This document shows positions 1 to 6,196 of a stretch of 12,188 nt of DNA, in pieces. The translations under genes and the position numbers were made by a program. Source of the DNA: Desulfovibrio sp. (lineage in GTDB: Bacteria; Desulfobacterota; Desulfovibrionia; Desulfovibrionales; Desulfovibrionaceae); assembly GCA_014804915.1 (NCBI GenBank), contig JAAUYW010000027.1:6983-19170 (forward strand), in the 5' to 3' direction. The notes below the pieces were generated by a model that had not been told where the DNA came from, did no database searches, and saw only the letters and a list, made by a program, of their open reading frames with translations. Each line of letters opens with the position of its first letter. Position 1 is the first letter of the stretch.

Positions 1-209
1 CTTGTGCCTTCCTTGCATTGATCAAGGCTATGGTAGGGCCAGCTTGTGTCTATATAGTTAATGCCATGTTCAACGGCATAGCGTACCAGCTTCATTGCCG
101 ACACGTCGTCAACTTTCCCGTAATTATTGTCAATAACTGGCAGACGCATGCAGCCATAGCCAAGTACCGAGACCTTTTCACCGGTTTTTCCCATTGTTCT
201 GTATTGCAT
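1..209 (-). CDS. Aldo/keto reductase, N-terminal part (cut by window edge)
   Basis: The first 69 codons of a leftward gene are visible; the rest lies beyond base 1. The protein begins MQYRTMGKTGEKVSVLGYGC and continues with GCMRLP and NYIDTSWPYHS. These are the first beta-alpha units of the aldo/keto reductase TIM barrel; the IDT Asp and the Tyr of WPYHS fit the family's catalytic Asp and Tyr. The opening resembles the longer AKR branch that often has a C-terminal ferredoxin-like domain, but that end is not visible. The ATG at 209-207 follows a strong Shine-Dalgarno sequence (GGAGGAGA, 218-211). It starts 22 bases after the cyclophilin-like gene's stop, so it is the last visible gene of the leftward operon. 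It has no export signal and should be cytoplasmic, with NAD(P)H as likely electron donor. Substrate unknown. Confidence 0.88.
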   Translation of the reverse strand, partial: MQYRTMGKTGEKVSVLGYGCMRLPVIDNNYGKVDDVSAMKLVRYAVEHGINYIDTSWPYHSLDQCKEGT

Positions 210-231
210 CTCTCCTCCGATTTTGAAATGT

Positions 232-687
232 CTATTTTGCCAACTCAATTCGCAGTTCTATGTCAGAGGGCATATTCTTGATGACAGAAAGGGGGCCATC
301 AATCTTGCCAATATTAATCTGATGCCCATACTGCTCGGATGTCTCCTCATCTTCATAAAGGATGGTGAAATAGTTGCCATCCCTGGCGAAGTCTATATCG
401 CCATTTTTCCAGCCGTTGTGCACATCCTTTTCGTCATAGGGCAACGGATTGTCCATAACTCCACAATAATCATGGGCATATTTGTGCAGCTTCATGGTGA
501 ATGGAAGTCTTGCAAGCAAAGCTTTAGCGGTTTTACCGTTATTAAATGTTGCTGGAATGCTGGTATCACCAATGATGATGTTTACCTTCGTACCATTCTC
601 GATGGTCCTTGTGGAATAATCTTGGGCGGCAAACACAGGCATGACAAGCACCCCTAATGTTAAAAACGCGAAAAATAATTTTTTCAT
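232..687 (-). CDS. Secreted cyclophilin-like fold protein
   Basis: The protein has 151 residues. Residues 1-20 form a signal peptide (MKKLFF, hydrophobic core, VFA before AQ), so it should be periplasmic. The mature part resembles the small bacterial cyclophilin-like family: VNIIIGDTSIPATF near residues 36-48, then TAKALLARLPFTMKL and the closing INIGKIDG. This family shares the cyclophilin fold but is not known as a proline isomerase, and no function is established. The ATG at 687 is chosen over an in-frame upstream codon because AGGAG lies five bases before it. That site overlaps the end of the flavodoxin gene, whose stop is two bases upstream, so translation is probably coupled. In other bacteria I recall this family beside flavodoxins and aldo/keto reductases, as here. 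Confidence 0.85.
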   Translation of the reverse strand: MKKLFFAFLTLGVLVMPVFAAQDYSTRTIENGTKVNIIIGDTSIPATFNNGKTAKALLARLPFTMKLHKYAHDYCGVMDNPLPYDEKDVHNGWKNGDIDFARDGNYFTILYEDEETSEQYGHQINIGKIDGPLSVIKNMPSDIELRIELAK

Positions 688-689
688 TT

Positions 690-1322
690 TTACTCCTGTT
701 GGCATAGGCCGTTATTTTTCAGCCAATCCTTTACAAGCTGGGAAGATTCCGCGGCTTTTGAACCCCAGATAGCCAGTCCGGGCAAAATATCCGCTTGAGG
801 ACATAATTCCTTCAATCGATCTTCAGAATCAGCAAGTCCGCTACCCATCTGTGTGCAAAATGGCGCTATTTTCTTGCCTGCAAACTTATGTTTGTCCAGA
901 AAGGAATAAATGATCATGGGCATCGTATAGGCCCAAATGGGAAATCCCAGAAAAATCACGTTGAAGTCATTAAAGTCAACATGGCCTTCAACTTTAAATG
1001 CTGGCAGGTAATGCTCGGATGCCTGTTTCTCGGCCAGCTCCACCAGCTTGTCATAATTTTCAGGAAAAGGAATCTGCGGCATGATTTCCACCATTTCGGC
1101 ATGTGTAAGAGCCTGGATTTCCCTGGCCACTTGTCGCGTATTGCCTGAATGGGAAAAATAGATAATGAGCATTTTCATTCCTTTCGGCCGAGCCATGGCA
1201 AGAAAAGGTTTCGCAAATACCAAGCCCCCGCCAAACAAGGAGGCGAAGCGAAGAAATTCTCTGCGGCCATGCGAAAATTTCCCCTTGGCATGCGCGCGAT
1301 GAACTATTTCATTTTTATTCAT
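690..1322 (-). CDS. Flavodoxin with N-terminal Tat signal
   Basis: The protein has 210 residues. Residues 18-27 read HGRREFLRFA, a twin-arginine motif, followed by a Gly-rich hydrophobic stretch and LAMA near 41-44. This suggests Tat export of an already folded FMN protein. From about residue 51 the rest is a flavodoxin: MLIIYFSHSGNT contains the FMN phosphate loop, with FLGFPIWAYTMP near 130 and a CTQMGSG stretch later. FMN electron carriers are normally cytoplasmic, so the Tat leader is unusual. The ATG at 1322 lies 16 bases after the stop of the lactonase-like gene and has only a weak G-rich ribosome site. An internal ATG at 1172 has AAAGGA six bases before it and would give a standard 160-residue cytoplasmic flavodoxin, so two products are possible. 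Confidence 0.88.
   Translation of the reverse strand: MNKNEIVHRAHAKGKFSHGRREFLRFASLFGGGLVFAKPFLAMARPKGMKMLIIYFSHSGNTRQVAREIQALTHAEMVEIMPQIPFPENYDKLVELAEKQASEHYLPAFKVEGHVDFNDFNVIFLGFPIWAYTMPMIIYSFLDKHKFAGKKIAPFCTQMGSGLADSEDRLKELCPQADILPGLAIWGSKAAESSQLVKDWLKNNGLCQQE
1170..1184 (-). promoter_or_regulatory. Internal ribosome site and ATG in the Tat-flavodoxin gene
   Basis: AAAGGA (1184-1179) is followed after six bases by ATG (1172-1170), in frame with the flavodoxin and exactly at MLIIYFSHSGNT, where the flavodoxin domain begins. This spacing is better than that of the annotated start at 1322. Either the annotated Tat start makes the only product, or this site makes a second, leaderless one. 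Inference from spacing only. Confidence 0.35.
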
Positions 1323-1338
1323 ACCTGCAATCCCCCAG

Positions 1339-2340
1339 TCATTTCGGTATATTCAAAGGCCTCTGGCCTGGAGACAGGGCCTCCCCTTTAAAGATAGCGG
1401 CTGGCTGGGATTTTTCCGCGTTGCTTGAAACCACGTAAAGATCCCGGCTGTCCGGATTGATGGCCAGACTTGTAGAAAGCAGGTTTTTCCCGTTTTCCCT
1501 TTCAGGAAGCAGGATCTGGCCAATGGGGATGCCAAGGTCATTGAATATGACTACTCGACCCTGGCCATAAATAGCCACATAGATATTTCCTGATTTGTCA
1601 ATCCGCATGGAATCAGGGGTGATTCCTGAAAAGTGGTAGGGAATTGCCGCGCCAATGGGTGAAATGGTCACGGGATCCGCAAGAACAGCGCGATGCAGAC
1701 GATTTTTCGCAAATTCCGTCGCCCAGAGTATCTTGCCGTCCGGGCTTAATGCCACCCCATTGGCCTGATCCAGATTGGATATTACCGGCGTAATCTTTTT
1801 GAAATCAGGAGCTACATAATATATTCCCCCTGCAGGGATTGCATTGCTCCTGCGAAAGTTGGAAAAGTAAAAGCCGCCATCCGGGGCAAAGACAAGATCA
1901 TTGGGCCAATAGCCGGCTTCCAGAGGTATGATGCTTTCAAGCTTGCCAGTATCTGGCGACCAGGCCAGAATGCCACCTACCCCTTTGGCCAGATCGAGCG
2001 CGGCCATGAAGAGTCTGCCATCCTTATGGAAGGCGATGCCGCCTGCCCTGATATCCGGCAATTCTGCAACGGTGAAAAGCTTTTTATCGGGTGTCATTCG
2101 CATGATTTTACGATTGCTGACATCACAAAACAGAAGATTGCCATCTGCGTCAAAAATGGCTCCTTCGAGAATATTGTTGGTTGGCGATACAGTGAGCCAT
2201 GTTTCCGCGGTTTTTGTAGGCAAGCCCTGCTCGCCTGGAGGAATTGGCACAGGATTGACATTGTCTGCCGCCTGACAATCGGCCGCAGGCGCCAGTATGT
2301 TGAAAATGCAAATTAAAAGCAGTGCAGGAATCGTCTTCAT
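1339..2340 (-). CDS. Secreted SMP-30/gluconolactonase-like beta-propeller
   Basis: The protein has 333 residues. Residues 1-24 form a signal peptide (MKTIPALLLICIF, ending near CQA), so it should be periplasmic. The mature part has the repeated propeller strands of the SMP-30/gluconolactonase/Drp35 family: LEGAIFDADGNLL, RAGGIAFHKDGRLF, WPNDLVFAPDGGFYFS, QANGVALSPDGKIL, PDSMRIDKSGNIYVA. Residues that fit the family's divalent-metal ligands are present: E59, N194 and D243, with N147 also conserved. Lactone hydrolysis is therefore plausible; substrate unknown. The ATG at 2340 is chosen because GAGGAGG ends nine bases before it; the upstream in-frame GTG at 2358 overlaps that ribosome site. The gene follows a small ORF by 22 bases and precedes the Tat-flavodoxin by 16. 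A secreted hydrolase and a lactonase in one operon suggest stepwise breakdown of an ester or lactone compound. Confidence 0.87.
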   Translation of the reverse strand: MKTIPALLLICIFNILAPAADCQAADNVNPVPIPPGEQGLPTKTAETWLTVSPTNNILEGAIFDADGNLLFCDVSNRKIMRMTPDKKLFTVAELPDIRAGGIAFHKDGRLFMAALDLAKGVGGILAWSPDTGKLESIIPLEAGYWPNDLVFAPDGGFYFSNFRRSNAIPAGGIYYVAPDFKKITPVISNLDQANGVALSPDGKILWATEFAKNRLHRAVLADPVTISPIGAAIPYHFSGITPDSMRIDKSGNIYVAIYGQGRVVIFNDLGIPIGQILLPERENGKNLLSTSLAINPDSRDLYVVSSNAEKSQPAAIFKGEALSPGQRPLNIPK

Positions 2341-2362
2341 TATCTGGATCCTCCTCACGCGC

Positions 2363-2542
2363 TCAAATTGAATTGCCCCTACGGCAGGCCTGATGCAGAA
2401 TTTCCGGTCTGGCTTTTATCGCGTCTGGATCCGTAACACGTACTCCCCGCACAACTCCCGCCAGCCGGCTTTTCTCAAAACATCTTATCCAGCCTTCGAG
2501 GCCATACAGCGCGCCATCGACAGCGCTGTCCTCATTTTTCAT
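2363..2542 (-). CDS. Small hypothetical protein, 59 residues
   Basis: An uninterrupted 60-codon frame fills most of the gap between the two hydrolase genes. It starts at ATG 2542, has AAGGAA nine bases upstream, and ends in TGA at 2363. It lies 36 bases after the alpha/beta hydrolase stop and 22 bases before the lactonase ATG, the same kind of spacing as elsewhere in the operon. Codons look like those of the neighbours. The protein begins MKNEDSAVDGALYGLEGW, has basic patches (VVRGVRV, ACRRGN) and two cysteines, and shows no signal peptide or membrane segment. I recognise no family. It is also in frame with the upstream gene after that gene's stop, so it could be the remnant of a longer C-terminus, though its own ribosome site argues for a separate small gene. 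Confidence 0.45.
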   Translation of the reverse strand: MKNEDSAVDGALYGLEGWIRCFEKSRLAGVVRGVRVTDPDAIKARPEILHQACRRGNSI

Positions 2543-2578
2543 GGACGAGTATTCCTTGAATAAATTTTTTTGATTCGT

Positions 2579-3640
2579 TTATTTGAGATTCTTTTTGAAA
2601 AATTCCTCAAGCTTCGGAAATGGAATAAGACCTGTGCGATCATAAAGATCCACATGACCCGCGCCAGGCACTACTACCAGCTCCTTGGGCTCCGCCGCCA
2701 GTTTGTAGGCTTCCTCACTGAATTCCCTTGAGTGCGCCCTGTCGCCAGTTATGAAGAGCATGGGCCTCGGGCTGATAGTCTCGATATCATTGAAAGGATA
2801 GAAATTCATGAATTTCACATTGCTTGTCAGCGTGGGATGAGTGGTGGTCGCATCTGTCATGCCTGGAGGAGTCACTTCGCCGCGGGGAGTGCGGTAGAAC
2901 TCGTAAAACTCCTTTTCAATGGGCGATGACTTCGCAGTGATTTCATGAGGCGTTCCGCTTGTATAAAGGAGCTGGCCACCCGCGAATTCCACATCCCTCT
3001 GCTTCGCGGCCTTTTCAAGTATGGCCTTGCGCTGTTCAAGGGTCAGGCTTTTTTTGAGCCCTGTGCGATTTGCCTCGCCCATATCATACATCGCTACAGT
3101 TGCGATGGCCTTGAGTCTGGGGTCTATCTTGGCCGCGCTTATGGCAAAGCTGCCACTTCCACAAATTCCAATAATGCCAATGGCATCCTTGTTGACGTAG
3201 GGCAAAGTACCCAGGTAATCCACAGCGGCGCTGAATGTCTCCGCATATAGATCAGGTGAAACAGCGTTACGCGGCTGCCCCTGGCTGCCTCCCCAGAAAG
3301 CGAGATCCATCGCCAGTGTTACAAATCCCATCTCGGCCATTTTCTGCGCGTATAACACAGCGCTTTGCTCCTTTACCGCTCCCATGGGATGGCCGACGAT
3401 AATTGCCGGGTATTTTTTATTTCTATCCAGATTTTTGGGCAGAAAAAGATCTCCGCTCATTTCCATTTTGTATTGATTGGGAAATGTCACGGGAATCATG
3501 TCAAGTTTGTCGCTCCTGTAAAAATTGCTGGCGTCAGCAGGCGCCTTGTACGTTTCTGCCATGACTCCGGCCTCCAGAAACAGGGGGGAGATGACAAGCG
3601 CGAAAAACGCCCCAACCAGAATTCCGATCTTTTTGCTCAT
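2579..3640 (-). CDS. Secreted alpha/beta hydrolase with Cys nucleophile (dienelactone-hydrolase-like)
   Basis: The protein has 353 residues. Residues 1-28 look like a signal peptide (MSKKIGILVGAFFALV, ending VMA). The alpha/beta hydrolase landmarks are in order: IIVGHPMG (about residue 86), the nucleophile elbow GICGSG with Cys160, the acid in ITGDRAHS (Asp300) and PGAGHVDLYD (His329). A Cys in the elbow is typical of dienelactone hydrolase-like enzymes; E. coli YcjY is a distant relative. Ester or lactone hydrolysis in the periplasm is the likely role; substrate unknown. The start is uncertain: ATG 3640 has GGGA six bases upstream, while ATG 3652 has no ribosome site and adds only four residues. 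It is the first gene of the leftward operon and faces a divergent lysR, the usual arrangement for a LysR target. Confidence 0.86.
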   Translation of the reverse strand: MSKKIGILVGAFFALVISPLFLEAGVMAETYKAPADASNFYRSDKLDMIPVTFPNQYKMEMSGDLFLPKNLDRNKKYPAIIVGHPMGAVKEQSAVLYAQKMAEMGFVTLAMDLAFWGGSQGQPRNAVSPDLYAETFSAAVDYLGTLPYVNKDAIGIIGICGSGSFAISAAKIDPRLKAIATVAMYDMGEANRTGLKKSLTLEQRKAILEKAAKQRDVEFAGGQLLYTSGTPHEITAKSSPIEKEFYEFYRTPRGEVTPPGMTDATTTHPTLTSNVKFMNFYPFNDIETISPRPMLFITGDRAHSREFSEEAYKLAAEPKELVVVPGAGHVDLYDRTGLIPFPKLEEFFKKNLK

Positions 3641-3695
3641 GGAAAATCCCATATTTTTTAAGATTATTATTAGCAGCGAAAGCAGGCGACTATTC

Positions 3696-3724
3696 TTGAT
3701 GCAATCTAGCTTGGCGCTTAGATT
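3696..3724 (+). promoter_or_regulatory. Candidate lysR promoter overlapping a dyad
   Basis: TTGATG (3696-3701) and TAGATT (3719-3724) are 17 bases apart, each with four of six matches to sigma70 elements, and point toward lysR. A dyad AATCTA-N10-TAGATT (3703-3708 and 3719-3724) overlaps the spacer and the -10. An outer pair, GCAAT (3701-3705) and ATTGC (3725-3729), is also inverted. A regulator bound here would cover the promoter. Seen by eye, not tested. Confidence 0.3.
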
Positions 3725-3754
3725 ATTGCCAATATTTATTTATTATGGTAAATC

Positions 3755-3769
3755 ATTCATTATGTGAAT
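3755..3769. promoter_or_regulatory. Candidate LysR box (T-N11-A dyad)
   Basis: ATTCA-TTATG-TGAAT is a perfect 5+5 inverted repeat; its T3756 and A3768 give the T-N11-A spacing known for LysR-family operators. It lies 23 bases before the lysR ATG in the divergent gap, where a LysR protein usually represses itself and activates the opposite operon. The flanks are AT-rich, so a chance dyad is possible. Confidence 0.4.
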
Positions 3770-3792
3770 AATTATGCAACACCTTGAAATGT

Positions 3793-4683
3793 ATGGAATT
3801 TAAAACATTATTTAATTTCCTTGAAATCGCCAGGCTTAAAAATTTCACCGCTGCCGCCCGCTCACTCGACCTTACGCAGCCGACTCTCTCCAAACAAATC
3901 CAGGAACTGGAGTCGGAATTGGGCGCAAGATTGCTGATTCGCGGCAAAAGGGTGACAGTGCTAACAGAAGCTGGTGAATACCTGTTCAAAAAGGCTGGCG
4001 AAATAATTGAGCTCGTTGAGAGGACAAAGGATGGCATTGTTCATGCGGACCCGCAAATCAGCGGAAACGTGTACATCGCTGGCGGCGAGACCAGAACGAT
4101 GAGCGTGGTGGCCAAAGCCATAAAAAGAACACGGGAAAAGTATCCCGGAATAAAATTTCATCTCTACAGCGGCAATGCCGAAGCTGTTGCGGAAAGGCTT
4201 GAAAAGGGAGTAGCGGATTTTGGCGCTTTTGTTTTGCCTGCAAACCTTGAGAAATTCGAGTATATTACTCTCCCCATGAAAGACAGATGGGGATTGCTTT
4301 TAAGAAAAGACGACCCACTGGCATGTAAAGAGCGCATTGAGCCAGGCGATTTATCAGGAGTGAATGTTATATGCTCATCACAGAATTCAGCAAATAATGA
4401 AATAAATGGTTGGATGGGTAAGAATGCTCCAAGATTAAATATAGTGGCAACATATACATTATTGTATAATGCAGCTATTATGGTTCAGGAAAGTATTGGT
4501 GCTGCAATTTGCCTCGAAGGAATTGCCGATACATCATCAGGTAGTTTCTTATGCTTTCGACCTTTTTATCCATATCTTGAAGTGCCTATAGCCATCGCGT
4601 ATAAGAAATCAAACCTGTTTTCAAGCGCTGCAATGATTTTTCAGGAAATTCTTTATACTGAAATTGCAAGAATCACATCATAA
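3793..4683 (+). CDS. LysR-family transcriptional regulator
   Basis: The protein has 296 residues, the normal LysR length. Residues 1-60 form the winged helix-turn-helix: FLEIARLKNFTAAARSLDLT, then QPTLSKQIQELESELGARLL, the strongest signature of the family. A coiled linker helix follows, then the effector-binding region from about residue 90 (VYIAGGETRTM) to the end. The start is taken as ATG 3793, giving MEFKTLFNFLEIA; a TTG three codons earlier is possible and neither has a good ribosome site. It is transcribed away from the hydrolase/lactonase/flavodoxin operon and is the likely regulator of it; the inducer is unknown. Base composition falls from about 57% G+C at the start to about 32-43% after base 4380, although the reading frame and family pattern continue. 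Confidence 0.92.
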   Translation: MEFKTLFNFLEIARLKNFTAAARSLDLTQPTLSKQIQELESELGARLLIRGKRVTVLTEAGEYLFKKAGEIIELVERTKDGIVHADPQISGNVYIAGGETRTMSVVAKAIKRTREKYPGIKFHLYSGNAEAVAERLEKGVADFGAFVLPANLEKFEYITLPMKDRWGLLLRKDDPLACKERIEPGDLSGVNVICSSQNSANNEINGWMGKNAPRLNIVATYTLLYNAAIMVQESIGAAICLEGIADTSSGSFLCFRPFYPYLEVPIAIAYKKSNLFSSAAMIFQEILYTEIARITS

Positions 4684-4781
4684 TTAATATATATTTCATG
4701 GATAATTTTTAAGTCTTATATAGTGTATAATGAATTGCTTTATTTGTTTTAAAGACAAAACCAGAGTAAAAGGAATTTCAA
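4684..4781 (+). promoter_or_regulatory. AT-rich spacer with a perfect -10 box for the GNAT gene
   Basis: This 98-base gap is roughly 20% G+C. TATAAT at 4726-4731 is a perfect -10, but no convincing -35 lies 16-18 bases upstream. AAAGGA just before the GNAT ATG is a good ribosome site. No terminator hairpin for lysR is visible. Confidence 0.35.
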
Positions 4782-5207
4782 ATGAATATTATCATAAGAA
4801 ACATGAATGTAGATGATTATAATAACTTATTAATATTGTGGAAGAGTTGCGAAGGGATTGGATTTAATGAAATCGATGATTCGATATATGGTATTGAAAG
4901 ATTTTTATCAAGAAATCCTGACACATGTTTTGTGGCTATAAAAAATAGCGCAATTATTGGCTCCATAATGGCTGGACATGATGGCAGGAGAGCCCATATT
5001 TATCATTTGGCAGTAAGATCTCATTACAGGAGGGAAGGGATTGCAGGAAGGCTATTGGAAAATACAATAAATCAATTGAAAATGCATAATATATTGAAAA
5101 TATCGCTGGTTGTATTTAAGCAAAACGTCGATGGAAACCAGTTCTGGGAAAAATCCGGTTTTAAAGCTCGTCCAGATCTGGTCTATCGCGATAAATTTAT
5201 ACTGTAA
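4782..5207 (+). CDS. GNAT-family N-acetyltransferase
   Basis: The protein has 141 residues, a normal length for a single GNAT domain, and no export signal. The N-terminal strand and helix are present (IIIRNMNVDDYNNLLILW). Then come IDDSIYGIERFLSRNP, strands FVAIKNSAIIGSIMAGHDGRR, and motif A, HLAVRSHYRREGIAGRLL (residues 75-92), whose RREGIA turn binds the acetyl-CoA pyrophosphate. FWEKSGF near 121-127 is the usual closing motif. It resembles the YpeA-like branch; the acceptor is unknown. The start is clear: AAAGGA about eight bases upstream of the ATG. The gene stands alone between lysR and a convergent radical SAM gene. G+C is about 30% in much of it, well below the neighbours, which suggests separate acquisition. 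Confidence 0.9.
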   Translation: MNIIIRNMNVDDYNNLLILWKSCEGIGFNEIDDSIYGIERFLSRNPDTCFVAIKNSAIIGSIMAGHDGRRAHIYHLAVRSHYRREGIAGRLLENTINQLKMHNILKISLVVFKQNVDGNQFWEKSGFKARPDLVYRDKFIL

Positions 5208-5215
5208 TGCGCGCA

Positions 5216-5260
5216 TGAAATTGCTCTTGCGCTGAAGCCTGTTTCGCCGGAGCAATTTCA
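5216..5260. terminator. Long stem-loop between convergent genes
   Basis: TGAAATTGCTC (5216-5226) and GAGCAATTTCA (5250-5260) are perfect 11-base inverted repeats; three more pairs (GCG/CGC) form inside the 23-base loop. It begins nine bases after the GNAT stop, in the gap between two converging genes, where a two-way terminator is expected. No T-run follows on either strand, so Rho-independent action is doubtful; it could instead protect transcript 3' ends. Confidence 0.45.
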
Positions 5261-5276
5261 AACGCCTGGCACGGTA

Positions 5277-5298
5277 ACAGGGCGCGTCTTGCGCCTGT
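5277..5298. other. Second stem-loop in the convergent gap
   Basis: ACAG-G-GCGC, a five-base loop, then GCGC-CTGT form an eight-pair stem with one bulged G. It lies eight bases from the stop of the leftward radical SAM gene. No T-run follows. Possibly the terminator or 3' end structure of that gene. Confidence 0.35.
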
Positions 5299-5305
5299 CT
5301 GCCTG

Positions 5306-6196
5306 TCATAATGAAGTTTTAGCTGACCTGTTGATCATCATTTCAAGTTCGGCGTCGGAATATGTATCTAAAACTTTATCGATATCTTCAAGCACCTTGC
5401 GTTTTTGCAACGGATCTCCTGTCCTGAAGCGGTAATTGAGCGGGTTGAGATAATGGACGCCATCGTAAAATGTGTCTATTTTGAGTTCTGTGATAAATGT
5501 GCGCAATTCCTCGATCATCTCCCTTTCTGAAGGCATCCGGAATTCACCGCTTCGCGTCATGGCGGCTATGGGCGCTTTTTCAAAAGGCGTGATTGCCGTT
5601 GAGGTTATCATCTGGGGATGAACCTGATTGAACATGGCGGCTGTAGCCCTGGCGCTTTCCTGCCCTTTGCCTTTTCCGGCCATTCCCAGGATATAAAAGA
5701 TGGTATAGGTGAACCCTGCCTTGTCAAGCCTTTGCAGTTGTTGTACCGCATCCCTTGCCGTATAGCCCTTGTTCATAAGGGCAAGCGCTTCATCATTGCC
5801 ATTTTCAGTTCCAATATACAAATGGCTCAGGCCAAGTCCGGCGAGTTCGGCCAGTTCATCATCGCTTTTCCTGGCTATATCGTCGATTCTGCTTTGCAGG
5901 CTTATGCGGTAAAAATCTGGATAATGCCTGCGCAGAACTTCAATGTATTGCTTCAGCTTCCAGTTTGGAAGGACGAAAGGGTTGGCTCCTGTCAGGTATA
6001 TTGGGGTATTGGACGGAAAAAAAGGTTTCTGCGCAATCGCCGCCTTTTCCATGTCTTCAGGCTTGACGGCTAAAAAAGGATAACCCCGTGAGGTATAGCA
6101 GAAATTGCATTTTCCATAGGTGCACCCCTGGGTAGCCTGTAAAATCAGGGAGTCGATCTCCTGGGGCGCCCGCATGGGCGGTTCTGTGAATTTCAT
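5306..6196 (-). CDS. Radical SAM protein, copy 1
   Basis: The protein has 296 residues. ATQGCTYGKCNFCYTSRGYP carries a CX4CX2C iron-sulfur cluster motif (Cys25, Cys30, Cys33), as in a family of stand-alone radical SAM proteins related to COG1032. Further core signatures are YLTGANPFVL, LYIGTENGNDEALALMNKGY and YTIFYILGMAGKGKG. There is no cobalamin-binding or second cluster domain, and the reaction is unknown. ATG 6196 is preferred over the adjacent TTG; the ribosome site is weak (GGGAA) and sits in a small TTTCC/GGAAA inverted repeat. Upstream is a 390-base hairpin-rich region rather than a close neighbour, so it may have its own leader or promoter. It is a paralogue of the gene at 8389-9270: cluster cysteines have identical residue numbers and the same motifs follow in order. 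Confidence 0.88.
   Translation of the reverse strand: MKFTEPPMRAPQEIDSLILQATQGCTYGKCNFCYTSRGYPFLAVKPEDMEKAAIAQKPFFPSNTPIYLTGANPFVLPNWKLKQYIEVLRRHYPDFYRISLQSRIDDIARKSDDELAELAGLGLSHLYIGTENGNDEALALMNKGYTARDAVQQLQRLDKAGFTYTIFYILGMAGKGKGQESARATAAMFNQVHPQMITSTAITPFEKAPIAAMTRSGEFRMPSEREMIEELRTFITELKIDTFYDGVHYLNPLNYRFRTGDPLQKRKVLEDIDKVLDTYSDAELEMMINRSAKTSL

Noticed and set aside
223..657. A 144-codon plus-strand frame
   Set aside because: It is the complement of the cyclophilin-like gene, which has a signal peptide, a ribosome site and a family match.
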